Positions 37,101 through 49,125 of a DNA stretch of 64,000 nucleotides are shown piece by piece; the first letter of the stretch is position 1, and each line of letters begins with the position of its first letter. The notes under the pieces were generated by a model. It did not search any database and was not told the DNA's origin. It saw only the letters and a list, made by a program, of their open reading frames with translations. Made by a program: the position numbers and the translations under genes. Source of the DNA: Trebouxia sp. TZW2008 (Eukaryota > Chlorophyta > Trebouxiophyceae > Trebouxiales > Trebouxiaceae); NCBI GenBank assembly GCA_002118135.1, contig BDIU01000344.1:1-64000 (forward strand), read 5' to 3'.

Positions 37101-40100
37101 AGCGCCACCTTTGAGGCAGCGGTGGAGAATGGTGGTGATGCTGCCACCAGAAGCTTCAGCTGTGAGCTGCGGGGAGAGGGTACCTTGCCCTCTCTCACCC
37201 TGGAACTGCCTCAAACTGACAAAGGCCCACAGGGTCTCAAGTTCCCACGCCTGCTCATGGTAGGCTTGCTGTCTGAACAGCGTCCTATATACTATTTGCT
37301 TTGAAGGAACAGCACGGGTTCTTTGTGCCAGCTGGGATGGCTTGCAATAGCATTTTGACTTTTCGCTCACAATCACGTGCACCGCACATGCATTGTCAGC
37401 AGCTATCGTGCTCATGTCCCACGACAATGAGCTCAGGACACCCAGTTTAGTGACCAGGTGGCAATGTGAATGTGGGGTCATGTCTGCGCATGCAGCTGCA
37501 TTGTGCAAAGCAGCATGCACGCAGCTGAAGAATGCATATAGCTCTTGGAGCTGTTAGCTGTATCACGTTTTTAAGGAGACAAGACAGCGCAGTCCCTTGC
37601 TTACATTAGCATTCCTCCATGCATGACAGGAATAGATGCTGTGTCATTAGCTGGACACACGTCATGATCTCCACTTGCGCTTGTTGAAACAATGTAGTGC
37701 CTTTTTGTGGGTCAGCAGCATTTCAGTTTTGACCTACAGGGCAAGAAGGCAAGCTTGAGCATGAGCCTGGTCAACAATGGCATCTTGCCAGCTGTGGCAC
37801 GCATCTCCATGGACCCCCACTCCTGCTTCCAGCTAGCTCCCGGGCCAAGCCTTGTCACTCTAGCCAGCAAGCAATCACACCGCTTGGCGGTGGACTTCAA
37901 TGCTTCTGCGGTCAAGCAACACTCCCATGAGGTGGGGTTGGTTTGCTCCCTGCATTGCTTTGTGCCCTCAAAACAATGCATGTTGACTCGAAAGCTTTCT
38001 GATCTCTGCAGCTCCACACAGTATCTCATGCTTGCAACACAGCGCAAAAATCCTACATATACAACATTCCTGTGTCAATTTATGTGATTGAGGCCAATCA
38101 TTTTCAGCTTGCCTGTAAGTTTGATGTTGCATAACAGCTGATGGTGTCATGCAGGTGGTGATTGATGTGCAGCAGAACCCCTTTGAGAAGCACCGTGTGG
38201 CGGTGACTGGCGAGTGCTACATGGAGGCCCTCACCTTTGAGGGTCTGCCCCAGGAGGGCAGTGATGAGCTGCGCCTGCCTGACCTGCCTCTCAACCAGAC
38301 AGGACGTACCAGCTTTGCTCTCCGTAACACGTCAGACAAGCCTTACAGGTCAGGAGTCAGCCTTTTCATTACTGGCTCAATATCTCCACTGCTGCATTGC
38401 AACAGCACTTATCATTGGCCGCAAAGCTGACTTACGTTACTTCAGCAAACACACAGACAGTTGATGCAGGTGCGAAAAGAACGTGCACCTTGTGTGGCCA
38501 GACTTTGTCCTAAGGTAGTACCGCGCATGATGTAACCAGCTTTTTGTGCTCAACCCTGGATCAAGGCCCAGTGCTTCAATTGAAAAGAGGCATGCGCCAC
38601 ATTGGCAAGCTTGACTGCAAACGCTTCTGGCGATCGACATGACATGCCTTGCAGGTTTGAGTGGGGACCACTGGCGCCCCTCACCTTTGCACCCTCTGTG
38701 GGGCACCTATCAGCCGGTGCAGTCAAGGACATCACAGTGACCTACACCAGTGAGAAGCCTTTGCAGCTGAAGGCAGCAGCAGCCACTCTGAAGGCTGCTC
38801 AGCTGAAGCTGCTTGCTGGTATGGAAGCCTCAGACTGGGACAACAGGGCTGCTGCTGGTGGCTCTGTTGCCCCTGAGCCCAAGATTGAGCTGGCAAATGC
38901 CAAGGAAGCCCCTCCTGTGTCCTTGCCTCTCAAGGTCAGGACCTCTTGTGCTGTTGTCATGCCAAAGTGCACACTGTGGTAGCACAGGCTGGTCCTTGCA
39001 TTGAAAGCATGATTGTACTCCTGAGGAGCATTGTTAAACTTGTTGAGGGAATGATGTGCATGTTGCATACAAAACGCATTTCAAAAAGCGGACTGTGCTC
39101 TGTGGGATCACGGGCCGGACCTTGCGTTTAAGGCATGTCTGTACTCCTGAGGACCATTGTTGGACTCGTTGAGGGAATGATGTGGCTGTTGCATACAAAA
39201 TGCATTGCAACATGCTGATGCAGGTCTGTCGATCACATGATTGTAGCTGATTGCAGAAACTACTGTTGCCTTTCTGCAAACTACACTTCAATGAGCAACA
39301 GAATGCAAACTGTCCTCTAAGTTTTCAATTAAATTCTGCCTGTATGCCTTGCTTTGCAGGTGTCTGTTGTGATCGATGATGCACACGTCGACTGTGAGGC
39401 CAGCCCCATCACCTTCAAGCCCACCGTCATGTTCCAGACCCGCTTGTTCACCTTTCCTCTCAAGAACTCAGGGCTGGGCAAGGTGGACTATAAGTGGGCT
39501 GTGCAAACCATGGATGGCAAGTCTGACCTCTCTGGCATCTACACAGTAAGTCTAGCCGTTCTGGCATTGCATGCAAAAACTGGCTGATGCAGCTTGTGAA
39601 TGATCTTGACTTGAGTTGAGTTCTGAGTTGTCAGCTTTGAAGGGTGTTTGATGAGCCTGTCAAGGCAAACATATGGTTTTCGGCTTGTGCTCAATATCAG
39701 CCTCAAGCCTTGAAGTTCACATGTTGGCAATCATGTAGGTGGAGCCCGAGGGCGGTGCCTTGGCTGCTGAGGAGTCAGTCAGCATCAGTGTTAAGTTCAG
39801 CCCCCAGGAGGTGGAGGACTGCAGCCGCCGCCTGGTGGCCACCATCCCCAACCTGTCACCCACCCTGCAGGCTCCCACTCGCAGCCTGGCTGCCTCAGTG
39901 TTGCGTCCCTGGTGTCACTTTGATCTGCCCCCAAGTGACTACATCACTGCAGGTCAGTTCACTTGCCATTTTACTCAAGCATTAAACCTTGCACCTCTAA
40001 CTGCTACCTGCTGCTCAAGGTTGTCTCTCACCTCCACCAGAGAGTACTCCACTGCAGGTCCAGCCCACCTGCCATTGCTGCTCAAGCATCAAGCCTTGTA

Positions 40101-43100
40101 ACCCTTCCCTAGATCTGTCTGCTGTCATCTTTGTCTTGTTGTTCAGACCCTCTTGTTGCAGTCTGCCTTTGTGTTGAGACGCTCTTAGGCTGAGGCTGTG
40201 CTTTTCTTTGAGAGTGCTCTGTTTCACAAGGCCCTCTGCCACATTGCAGGGCGGCGGTCTGCTGATTTGCCAAGCCAGGGAAGGACCTCAGGTCCACTTG
40301 ACCCTGCTACAAAGGTCCTGGAAATTGAGTCTCTTGGAGTCAAGGTACACCTGCAAAGTACTTCTGTGCCTCAAAACCGCTGCGAGCCTGTGCACTAGCA
40401 GCAGCACAGCATTCAACTTACCACAGCTGTAACTGTATCTGAGCAGACAGCCTCAGAGACAGTCAGCTGCATAGTTGCTTTGGACAAATGTCACAGGACG
40501 TCATCGATTCATGTGTCAGCCTCTGCTGCCTGACAATGCTGATCAGCAGATGCTTGTCAAACACCCTGCACGGCAAACTTCGCTAGACAATTGGCTGAGT
40601 AGAGCGCCATTTTTCAACGTGTCAATTTGTGCTGCTTGTGCTTGTACAGGTGCACAATGTGAAGCGGTTCTGGGTGTTGAACCCCACCAGCATGGCTTAC
40701 AGCTTTGCCTGGGAAGCTCTAGACTTGAACACTCCAGGGCCGGCTTCTCCCTTCCAATGCTCTACCATGACTGGTGTCTTGGCACCTGGCAAGCGCTATG
40801 AGATGGTGTTCCAGTACACACCAAGTGAGGACAAGCTTCAGGTGAGACAGACTGTATGTTGGCAAGCAGCACACCCTCAGACTTGGCTGACTTGATGAAT
40901 TGGTGTGCAAAGAGTTTTGGTTTGTTGTCCCTGTTGAGGGCTATTGGCCAGGACCCATGCAGTCTGCAAAGCTAGCAGCCCTATCAGCAAAGACACAGCT
41001 TGCAGCAAACATGCATTGGAGCATGCTTGATGGCAGCAACAAAGATGGTATGCATATGCTGAGCACTCTCCCTCAGGTCACCTGTTCATTCAGCTACTGA
41101 CCTTCAACCCACACTAGAGTCATGCTATTCATTCACCTAGTGACCTACAACCCACACATGAGTCATTCTGTTGACTCACCTACTGACCTGCGACCCACAC
41201 AGGAGTCGTTCTGGAAGTTCAAGATCCCTGAGCACAAGCTGGAGGTGCCTGTGCTGGTGGTGGGCCATGTCAGTGAGCCACGGGTGGCCTTTGACCGGCC
41301 TAGCCTCAGCTTCGGCCAGGTCCTGGTGGGCGGCCGCACCCATGCCACCCTCAACCTGCTCAACTCAGAGCACATGCCCTTCCAATTTGAGCTGGACAAA
41401 GCGTCCTACGATGCTTCCCCTGCCCTCCTGGAAAGCACAGGTATGATTTCCAGTGCATGCCAGCCCTGATGTTGCTCTTGCACCCTGGCTTATTCAGTGA
41501 GCAAAAGCATCAACCGAAGTTGGGTTACAGACCATTGTCTGGCCCCTGTGGTCTTTGCACTGCATCATCAGGCATGACGAGTATGTGAAAACACCTGTCA
41601 TGCACATCAAGCTGCAGTTGCGCATGGTCACTGTTGTTCCCTAATAACCCCTTTCAGCAGCTCTGCTCTGGGTAGCACCCTGTCAAGCTGCCCTGTGTTT
41701 GATTGTTGATGATGGTGATGCTGATGGTGATTTTGTTGTGATATTCTGACAATGATGATGATCAAGCACAAGGCTGTTTGTTTGGTGCAGGCCAACAAGC
41801 AGTGGTGAACTTTGAGCCCAGCAGCGGCACAGTCCCTGCTCGTGGTCAGCTATCATTGGCAGTCACCTTTGCCCCAATGCTGTCAGCAGCCACCAACTAC
41901 AACGTGGTGTGCCTGGTCAAGAAGAAGCCAACCAAGCTGACTGTGAATGTCAAGGGCGAGGGGTATGCCGTGCAGGATAGCCTACAGATTGAGGGAGCAG
42001 ATGGCCGCCTTGTAGACCTGTCTGCAGATGCTCCCAACAACCTTGACTTTGGCCAGGTGCAGTAAACATGCTGTCAATCTGAGACAGTTTCACTTGAGAG
42101 CGCACTACCAGTTCTGCATCTAGTGCAGAAACGCTGTGCATCCAGCAGCAAACCCTCCAGAGTGATGTATATGTTGTGAAGCGTTTATTTTGTTCTTGCC
42201 AAGTGCCATAAGCTTATCCTCTATCACTCATGCATTCTCTCACGCTGGTGTTGCTGGGAAAATCCTCTTGACTGGTTTCACAGTGAAGCTTTTCTGATTT
42301 TGCCACTGTGACCTACTACAATGGTACAGTGACTTTGACACATGCAGGTTGTGGTGAATGACCATGTGACCAAGGCCCTGACACTGGTGAACGCTGGGTC
42401 GCTGATGTATGAGTACAACTGGAAGCTGGGGGGTCACTCACGCCTGGCTATATCACCCCAAAAAGGGTCAGTTGCAGCTGGACAGCGCGCTGTTTGTGAG
42501 CTCAGTTTCAGCCCCACCTCTGCTCAGCAGCTGGCTCAGCACAAAGTTTCCTGCCAAGTTGTCAATGGCCGCACCTACACATTGCTGCTGTCAGGTGAGC
42601 ATCGCTTTTGACCTGCAGAGACTTGTACATGCAACCTGCATTCCCAAACATGATGCCTTTGATGCTGTGAGGACAGCACTAGCTGCAGTTGGGCAACAGC
42701 ACTGCTGATGGGGAGTTCAGGTGAAAGTCATCGCCGCCTGTGCCTGACAAGTTCCCACTCCCTTGCTGTGTGATTTTGCTCACGGCATACATCAGGTAGA
42801 TACGTAATGAGCATGCACAGTTGGACTCTTCCAGCATTTGCGTGAGTGAGTGAGCATGGTGTGTCTGGCCTAACACAGTATGATAGCGAGCAACAGGACA
42901 TGCTGCTGCTATGTAGGTATGGGTCACAAGCCTGCCCTGGAGTTCAGCTTCCAGCAGCATGACTTTGGGCCCTGCTTTGTGAAGCAGGCAGGCATGCAGC
43001 CTGTGCAGAAGACTCTGCGTCTCAGGAACAATGACGCCTCTGACCTCAGCTTTGACATTGAGTAAGCCCCCATGGCCTGCTCCAAATCTGATGCCTTGCA

Positions 43101-46100
43101 TGCTCAAATCAGACTGGTGCTACACTCAACTAGCATTGATGCTTCACACTGTAGTGCTTATGGTGTCTTCGCTTGGTGAATACAAAGTCATACTGTCCTA
43201 CAGTGTCTGACCTGCAGCCAGGCTTAGCATGCAGTATAGCAAGAGCTGATGAACGCACACATCAATGTATGTGTATACAACTTCTTTATTTACTTGTGAT
43301 TTATGCTGCTCATTTGTTTATTGATTTATCTGTGCTGATTCCATGCTGAAGGTGACTGTTGGAATGCAGGTATGAAAACAGCGACAGCTTGGTGGTAGAC
43401 TGCCCACCAACTGTGCTGGCCCCTGGTGCCAGTCAAGATGTGAGCATCAGCTTTAGTCCCTGTGAGGCACGCTCTTTCAGGGAACTCATCCCAGTGCGCA
43501 TCAGCAGCCTGTACACCATGAAGGTAGTGATCTTGGGTGAGGGGTCCCCCCTCAGGCTGGAGCTGGGTAACCCTGCCCACACCAACCTCAACCTGGGAGC
43601 TGTCACACAAGGCGGTCAAACTTCCAAGACAGTACAGGTCTGCCATTTCTGAAGTTGTCAAGTGCGGCTAGAGACTGACAAAAAGACCTGCGTTTTCTCA
43701 ATTGCGACTTGCTTCAACTTAGACTGGCAGGGCCTGAAGGCAATGCAGGCGTGTAGATGGTGTCAAGCGATAGCCTTTCTGCTGTCTATAGCATTGTATC
43801 AAGTACACATAGCTTGTGATTTTGATGTGCATTGTGCATGTCCAGTGGGGCTGAAGCCATGGCATGGTGGTGCAGGTTTGCAACAGAAGCAAGGTGACAT
43901 GCCGGGTGTCTTTCGCTCAAGCAGCACAGCAGCTGGCTCAGTATGCTGTGGAGCTGAGCCCTGCTGGAGAGGTCACCATCCCTGCCAGAGACTCCCTTGA
44001 TGTCACCTTCTTCTACAGGTGCTCACACGCGTTCTGCATCTGTCATAGCTGACGCATTGAGGTCAACTGCCCCCCTCAGTGCCTCCAACATCTGTTGTGC
44101 AATGCAGCAGCAGCTGCTTGAATCCACATGCAATCCAGTGTGCAGGTCGTGTCAGCAGCCTGCTCCAAGCTGCTTGTGAAGTTCCAGTACTTGATTGCAT
44201 GAAGTCATGTGGCTGGCAAACCCCTCATTACAAGTCTCCTCCTCATACACAGCGAGAAGAGTTGGCATCAAGACATATGATGGTGCCAGTCTGTACCTCT
44301 TGCAAAGCTAGAATAGTGGACAGTATGATGTATGATCGGTGATGGTGCAGGCCAGTGCAGCGCATGCGGGCATGGCAGCAGGAGGTGGCAGCCCAGGTGG
44401 TGGGCGTTGCCTTGCCCCTGCTGACCCTCTCCGCCGCCTGCCTCGGCACCCAAATCACCCTGTCAAGCCATAATCTGCCCTTTGGCACTGTTGTGCTGGG
44501 CTCACAGGTCAGGATAAGAAACTAAAATGGTCGTTGTTTGCATTGCAAACAAGATGTGCTCAGCATGAGGCCTCACTAGCACTTCCCGCCTGACATTGCA
44601 TCACCATCAGCAGCACGCTTTTTATCTGTGTGTCCTCAAGAGGAATCAATCTGCAGTGAGAATTCTCTGTGCCATGCATTGCATGAGCATCGCTTCTTGA
44701 AGATCACAATGATGCGCAGAAGACAGTAATGCAAGGTGGCATTGGTTGTGGTGCAGGCAAAGCAGGCGCTCCAGGTGGAGAACACTGGAGATGTGGGCAC
44801 CAAGTATGCACTGGATGTGAGTGCTTTGGGCTCCCACTTTGCTGCCTTCCCAGCCTCAGGCTTCCTGGCCCCCAACCAGCAAGCCCAGCTGGAGGTCACC
44901 TTCCACCCTAAGGCCATCCACCCAGACATCAGAGTGGACAAGGTTTTGCTCAGCCGCTCTTCTGCCTGTCGTGCTGCTCGACGTGACAGCGTCAGCGTAC
45001 AAACGCACAGCACTCAATGCGCATCAGTATGTATGCCTTGATGCACTTGCTCTCAGAGCTTCAAGGACTCCAGCATGCACGCTTTGTTGCGCTTGCTCTC
45101 AGGCAATTGACAAGACCAATATGCATGCCTTGATGCACTTGCTCTCAGAAGTTCAAGGACTCCAGCATGCAAGCATTGTTGTGCTTCCTCTCAGGCTGGC
45201 AATGACACCTGTGTGCATGCTGTCATGCGCTTGCTCTTTGACTGTTGATGGCCCCAGTAAGTGCTGATTTGACAACCTTTGACAGCCGCCTGGATGCTGC
45301 AATAAAGCAGCCAGACTTAGATGGAATATTCAGACTTGCGCATGGCTGCACTGCATGTTCTAATGATAGCATCACAAAATTGGAAGCTGAGACAAGGTGT
45401 CTGCACGTTAGGTACGGTGCAAGGTAGACGGTGGTGAGGACAGCTTCCTCACGCTGACAGGCGCCTGCAGCCCAGCCCAAGCCCAGGCCACGACACTAGA
45501 TTTCAAGGCTCCAGTGCGAGGTAGCACCAGCCAAACCATCACCCTAGCCAATCCCTCCATAACCCCCTGGCAGCTCAAGCCAGTCATCCAGAATGACTAC
45601 TGGAGCGGGCCTGAGGTGGTCACAGTGCCAGCGGGAGGCGAGGCTGGCTATGCACTGACATACAGACCGCTGTCCCTGTCCACACAGGAGAAGCAGCATG
45701 AAGGGTCGGTCTTCTTCCCCATTCCTGACGGCTCTGGCTTGCTGTACAAGCTGGCTGGAGTCACTCAGAGTCCCCTGCCAGCTGGCACCATCCAGTGCCA
45801 GGTAAGCATGATCCCTTGGATGTAAGCATTAATAACAGGATTTCTGGCAGTACTGATGATCTCGCCTCAATTTGAACAATGGTCCCACATGGTTAAGTTT
45901 GGTAAGACACTCCACATTGACCACTACATCTTTGACAGTGTGCTGCAAGTTTCTGGTGACTCCCAACACTGCAAGTGACAGCTGTATGTCAAGGCCTTGT
46001 GACCAGTGCCCAGCTTTGTGGTTTGAGCTGCTGAGGCAAGCAACATCACTTGCCATTGGTCAAAAATAGTGTTCATGGACGACCTGAAAGCACAACGTGT

Positions 46101-47817
46101 GCTGCAAATTCGTGACCCGAGAAGAATTGGTGATGCATTTGCAGGTAGCAGCCAAGCAGGCTCATGTACAGTCAGTCAAGGTAGCCAACTGGCTCAACAA
46201 GCCGCAGCGCTTCAATGTCATCATTGACCTGCAGCAAGCTGACGCAGCCACCCAGCTGACTGCACCCCCTCATGTGGACGTGGCTGGCCTGTCCCAGAAG
46301 GACTGCAAGCTGCACTTCCACAGCGCAACCGAGGGCCAAACCACAGGCACAGTCACTTTCCAGAACCAAATTACTGGGGAGTACATCTTCTACAACCTGG
46401 CTTTCACTGCTGGCCCGGCTAGCTTGCAAGGCACAGTGCAGCTGGAAGGGACAGTCAGGAGTCAAGTCACTCAAACCATTGTGATCAGCAACCCACTGCA
46501 GACCGAGGTTGTCATGTCAGTGGGCTGTTCTAGCAAGCAGGTCTTGGTGCCCAGTATGCTGACAGTGCCTGCTAGTAGCTCTGCCAGTCTGGAGGTTGCG
46601 TATCGGCCACTAATGATTGCTGAGGCTGAGGCAAGCTTGAAGCTGAGCAGCAAGGCGCTTGGAGTGTATGAGTATCAGCTCAAGCTGAAGGGGCGGGCAG
46701 CTGGTCCAGAAGGCAGCCTCACTATCACTACACCCCTGGGTAGCAGCGACACTCAGGTGCCTGTTTCTGACTTGCTCCTTGCTTCCTCATGCAGTTGACT
46801 GATGAGAACCTAGCGAAGCCTATGCCTGACTGGTCCCTGGTTTCCTCGTGCTATAATCTGATGACAGCTTAGCACAGCCTGGGTTCAAAGGTCACCACGT
46901 GCTGCTGTGTCGGAATCCCTCAACGCTTGTGCTTGATGAGGTGCAATTGCAAGTGCTCATGTCTGATGTTGCACAGTGTGTCAATGTGGTTTCATCTTTC
47001 AATCCAGCGCAGCATTGTGGCAAGGAACGCTAATGGTGTTCAACATGCAGGCTTTCCAATTCCGGCATTGGCTTGCTGAGAAGACAGACTACAAGGTGTC
47101 ATTCCGTGGCAAGCCCTCAGCAGCCTTTGAGTGCAAGCCCAGCACTGTAGCAGCCGCCCCTGCAGGGCCTGATGGCCAGGAACTGCAGGTGGAGGTCACC
47201 TTTGAGCCCAGCAGCATTGGTGACAACTACCATGAAACACTGGTGGTCAGCTCAGCTGCTGGTGGGGAGTATGAGTGCCAAGTCAGTGGCAGATGCTTGC
47301 CGCCCAAGCCTAGCGGTCCATATGAAGTGGCCAAGGTGCGCTTGAACTCTGCGTTGCTGTCTGCTTGCTTGTGCTTGTTGAGCTGCAGCATGCATACAAG
47401 CCCGACTGCAGATTGTGCAGTCATGCATAATGCAGCAGATCAAGGATGGACTTGGTACCAGTTGTCTTACATTGAACGCTGTCAGGTCATGCTGCCTAAA
47501 CGCCACCGTTAAAAAGGACTGCCTGATGTGGTTACCAAATGCTCAAGAAGTTCTTAGCAAACTTACAACACCATTTTCATTTGCAGGGTGCTGCGCAAAT
47601 ACCATGGAAGAATATATTTGCAAAACAAGCTGAGTTCTTCTACTCTGTGGACAATCCAGCCTTTTCAGTGAAGGCATCTGAGTCACTTGCGGCCAAGAAG
47701 ACCACAAGCATAGCTGTCAGCTACAAGGAGGATCCCAGCAAACCACGTACTGCTAAGCTCACCATAAGCTGTCCAGGAGAGACATCATCACCTTGGATGT
47801 TCTATTTGCAAGCATAA
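16120..47817 (+). CDS. HYDIN: HYDIN, axonemal central-pair protein
   Basis: HYDIN is the giant protein of the C2 projection of the ciliary central pair, needed for beating. It is built mostly of repeated Ig-like ASH/MSP-type beta domains. Exon model: 16120-16224, 16311-16424, 16507-16629, 16716-17142, 17293-17449, 17646-17812, 17964-18348, 18690-18924, 19182-19331, 19654-19871, 20180-20390, 20668-20805, 21155-21295, 21655-21817, 21998-22134, 22320-22513, 22847-23086, 23278-23522, 23820-24042, 24286-24490, 24717-24928, 25241-25403, 25719-25892, 26108-26269, 26587-26754, 27147-27299, 27642-27869, 28118-28307, 28633-28853, 29143-29268, 29531-29690, 29775-29830, 30041-30204, 30452-30956, 31245-31415, 31683-31829, 32042-32244, 32469-32676, 32928-33275, 33573-33815, 34128-34432, 34891-34996, 35300-35464, 35786-36009, 36291-36549, 36948-37259, 37740-37931, 38155-38348, 38655-38934, 39360-39545, 39739-39952, 40250-40344, 40650-40841, 41203-41440, 41791-42056, 42348-42594, 42917-43061, 43370-43637, 43876-44018, 44351-44507, 44757-44942, 45412-45801, 46145-46756, 47051-47335, 47587-47817. 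All phases close and give about 4623 residues (human 5121). The N-terminal block (PFPPQVTFQNPELF, LLYLRNNDK) is diagnostic. Exons 32 and 33 are the least certain. Confidence 0.95.
25447..25480. repeat. CAG-type trinucleotide repeat in HYDIN intron 22
   Basis: About ten CAG/CAA units lie just past the donor of HYDIN exon 22, inside the intron. No coding role is seen. Confidence 0.85.
26755..27146 (+). other. HYDIN intron 25 with a GC donor
   Basis: The frame is kept only if exon 25 ends TGC AAG and the intron begins GCAAGC. The intron ends in TTGCAG, and the joined protein reads CK then VMMVMMHNT, the usual strand of an ASH-type domain. GC-AG introns are a known minor class. Confidence 0.8.
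28633..28853 (+). other. P-loop (adenylate-kinase-like) domain of HYDIN
   Basis: Exon 29 carries the nucleotide-binding insertion known from HYDIN. The Walker A motif GPPLAGKS is intact and is preceded by a beta strand (LNLVLM). It continues in exons 30-34, interrupted by Pro-rich and Ala/Pro-rich low-complexity stretches (30041-30110 and 30485-30780). Whether it hydrolyses ATP is not known from the sequence. Confidence 0.85.
34561..34600. repeat. GATT microsatellite in a HYDIN intron
   Basis: A run of about eight imperfect GATT units lies in the intron between exons 41 and 42. Confidence 0.8.
38984..39225. repeat. Two-copy 126-bp tandem repeat in HYDIN intron 49
   Basis: Bases from about 38984 and 39110 repeat each other. 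The clearest matched core is the CCTGAGGA-CATTGTT-like stretch at 39020 and 39146, followed in both copies by GAGGGAATGATGTG. The copies have diverged moderately. No ORF is preserved. Confidence 0.75.
39936..40098 (+). repeat. Duplicated 5' splice junction at HYDIN exon 51
   Basis: The end of exon 51 and the start of its intron (39936-39990) recur 105 bases downstream (40041-40098). Both copies carry ACTGCAG/GT and then a CACCTGCCATT-like, TCAAGCAT stretch. The downstream copy lies in the intron and has a poorer donor (GTCCAG against GTCAGT). Confidence 0.75.
41101..41215 (+). repeat. Triplicated 43-bp unit containing the 3' splice site of HYDIN exon 54
   Basis: Three tandem copies of a 43-base unit (ACCCACAC followed by GAGTCATTCT-like sequence) reach the acceptor. 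GAGTC lies at 41117, 41160 and 41203. Only the last copy has CAG before GAGTC and is the acceptor. The upstream copies read CTA and CAT there, so they are dead. Confidence 0.85.
41701..41765. repeat. GAT-rich microsatellite in HYDIN intron 54
   Basis: Imperfect GAT/GTGAT units fill about 65 bases upstream of exon 55. This is simple sequence without coding potential. Confidence 0.75.
45026..45215. repeat. 92-bp tandem repeat in HYDIN intron 61
   Basis: Two good copies and one partial copy of a 92-base unit share the core GCCTTGATGCACTTGCTCTC. A shorter internal echo (CGCTTGCTCTCAGG) appears in each unit, so the unit is itself an older duplication. The echoes carry CTCAG, an acceptor-like string. 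Confidence 0.8.
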
Positions 47818-48001
47818 ATGTCTGATCTGCAGCTAGGTTTTCTTGTGGTGTACCAGCGCTGGGTTTTGTGTTGTGTTCGGGTCTTGTACTGCCATCAATC
47901 TGGATTCATTTGAATGAGACCTTCTGTGTAGCTCGAGCTGCCAAATCAGCAGCAGAAACTGATGTGAAGGAATGTTTCTGCGTCTGGCAGCTGCGGTATT
48001 T

Positions 48002-48520
48002 TCATGGTGTTGAGTAAGGCGCACCCTCTGCTTGCTTCTGCAAAACCTTCACCATTGGTATGTCCTGCATGCCAGTGACATGAATGAATCATCAGCTGCT
48101 TGCATTCAGGCATCAACAGCCCACTTCTTGCCATGAGAACTTGGACAGATGATCAAAACAGCAGCTGCTTGCAGTCAATAGCCTATCCCTCACCATGACA
48201 CTCTTTTGTTTGCTACCATAAAGGCTGTATACTAGTGCTTGACGCTTGGCAACCTCCAGGTCTTGTTTGGCTTGCAGCCAAAGTTGTTCAACCACTGCCT
48301 TGTCTGTCTGCTTGGCGTTGCTTCTGAAATCAGCCTTGGTCTTACGCTGGACGAATTCGCGGACGTTGTAGTTTGTGAACTTCCTGCCTGCAATAGAGCA
48401 GCTATTGTGAAACACTGAGCCATGACACAGGGGCTCTGCAGCAAATATGCTTGCATTGGAAAGTACACCTTCTCGTAGGAAAGCCTTGTACATGCCTTTC
48501 ACTTGGGAAGCACTTGGCAT
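48002..48520 (-). CDS. LYRM4: ISD11 (LYRM4), Fe-S cluster assembly LYR protein
   Basis: ISD11 binds and stabilises the mitochondrial cysteine desulfurase NFS1 and is needed for iron-sulfur cluster synthesis. Exons 48520-48469, 48387-48194 and 48037-48002 close in phase and give 93 residues (human 91). The N-terminal helix reads VKGMYKAFLREG, with an M in place of L in the LYR-type tripeptide position. The ISD11 signature follows: RKFTNYNVREFVQRK, then DLEVAKRQALVYSLYGSKQK. The last short exon is inferred from a TTTTGCAG acceptor. Without it, the second exon would read through to a stop at 48113. The gene is divergent from MRS2-a. Confidence 0.88.
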
Positions 48521-49125
48521 TCGGAAAGCTGACAGAGTTCTGCCAGTCGCGCAGATACAGTGAAACAGTGCAACAGCTTCAACACCTTGTGTACCAGCCG
48601 CCTGCAGTCTCTGTGTTCAAAAGCACTCAATCACGCTGAGCAAGGTGCCGCACCTCGTCGGCGTTGAGCAGGACTGTAGCGTGGTGCTTTCGCTTTGCAT
48701 GGTGCAACTTTCTCGCAGAGTGCACAGGTTAGTCACAGTGATGTTAGTCACAGCTAATGCTAGGCGGCATCAAATTCGGTTACCAAACTGCAGCGCTACA
48801 CTCTGGGTTTTGCCGCATGTAGTCAATCGTTCAGAAGCCTTGCCGGCGACAGGGTGCAAGCATTGCGCCTGCACAGCTGGATTGCTGCTTTCTGCTGTGA
48901 TTGTACTGCAGCAGCTTTCACTCTCGACATCGACAGTGTCGTGCATGGCAGCTGTTTGCAGCGCGCAGGAATATGTGAGAGTCCTCAACTTCGAGCGGGA
49001 TCCTGCTGTGCCACTTTACCAGCTTCACCCGTAGGCTTGCTGCCCGAAGGGCGTTGTGCTCGTGAGGAATTCAGCTTCCAGGCTTGTGCAACAGCGGTCG
49101 TTCGTGGCGTCAAGCGGACACTACA
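48521..49125. promoter_or_regulatory. Shared divergent region between ISD11 and MRS2-a
   Basis: The 605 bases lie between the two start codons and must hold both promoters and 5' UTRs. No single motif can be assigned. Short ORFs here do not resemble known proteins. Confidence 0.45.

Noticed and set aside
37053..37520. Long minus-strand ORF inside HYDIN
   Set aside because: It is the antisense shadow of HYDIN exon 46 and its intron; no family motif is present.
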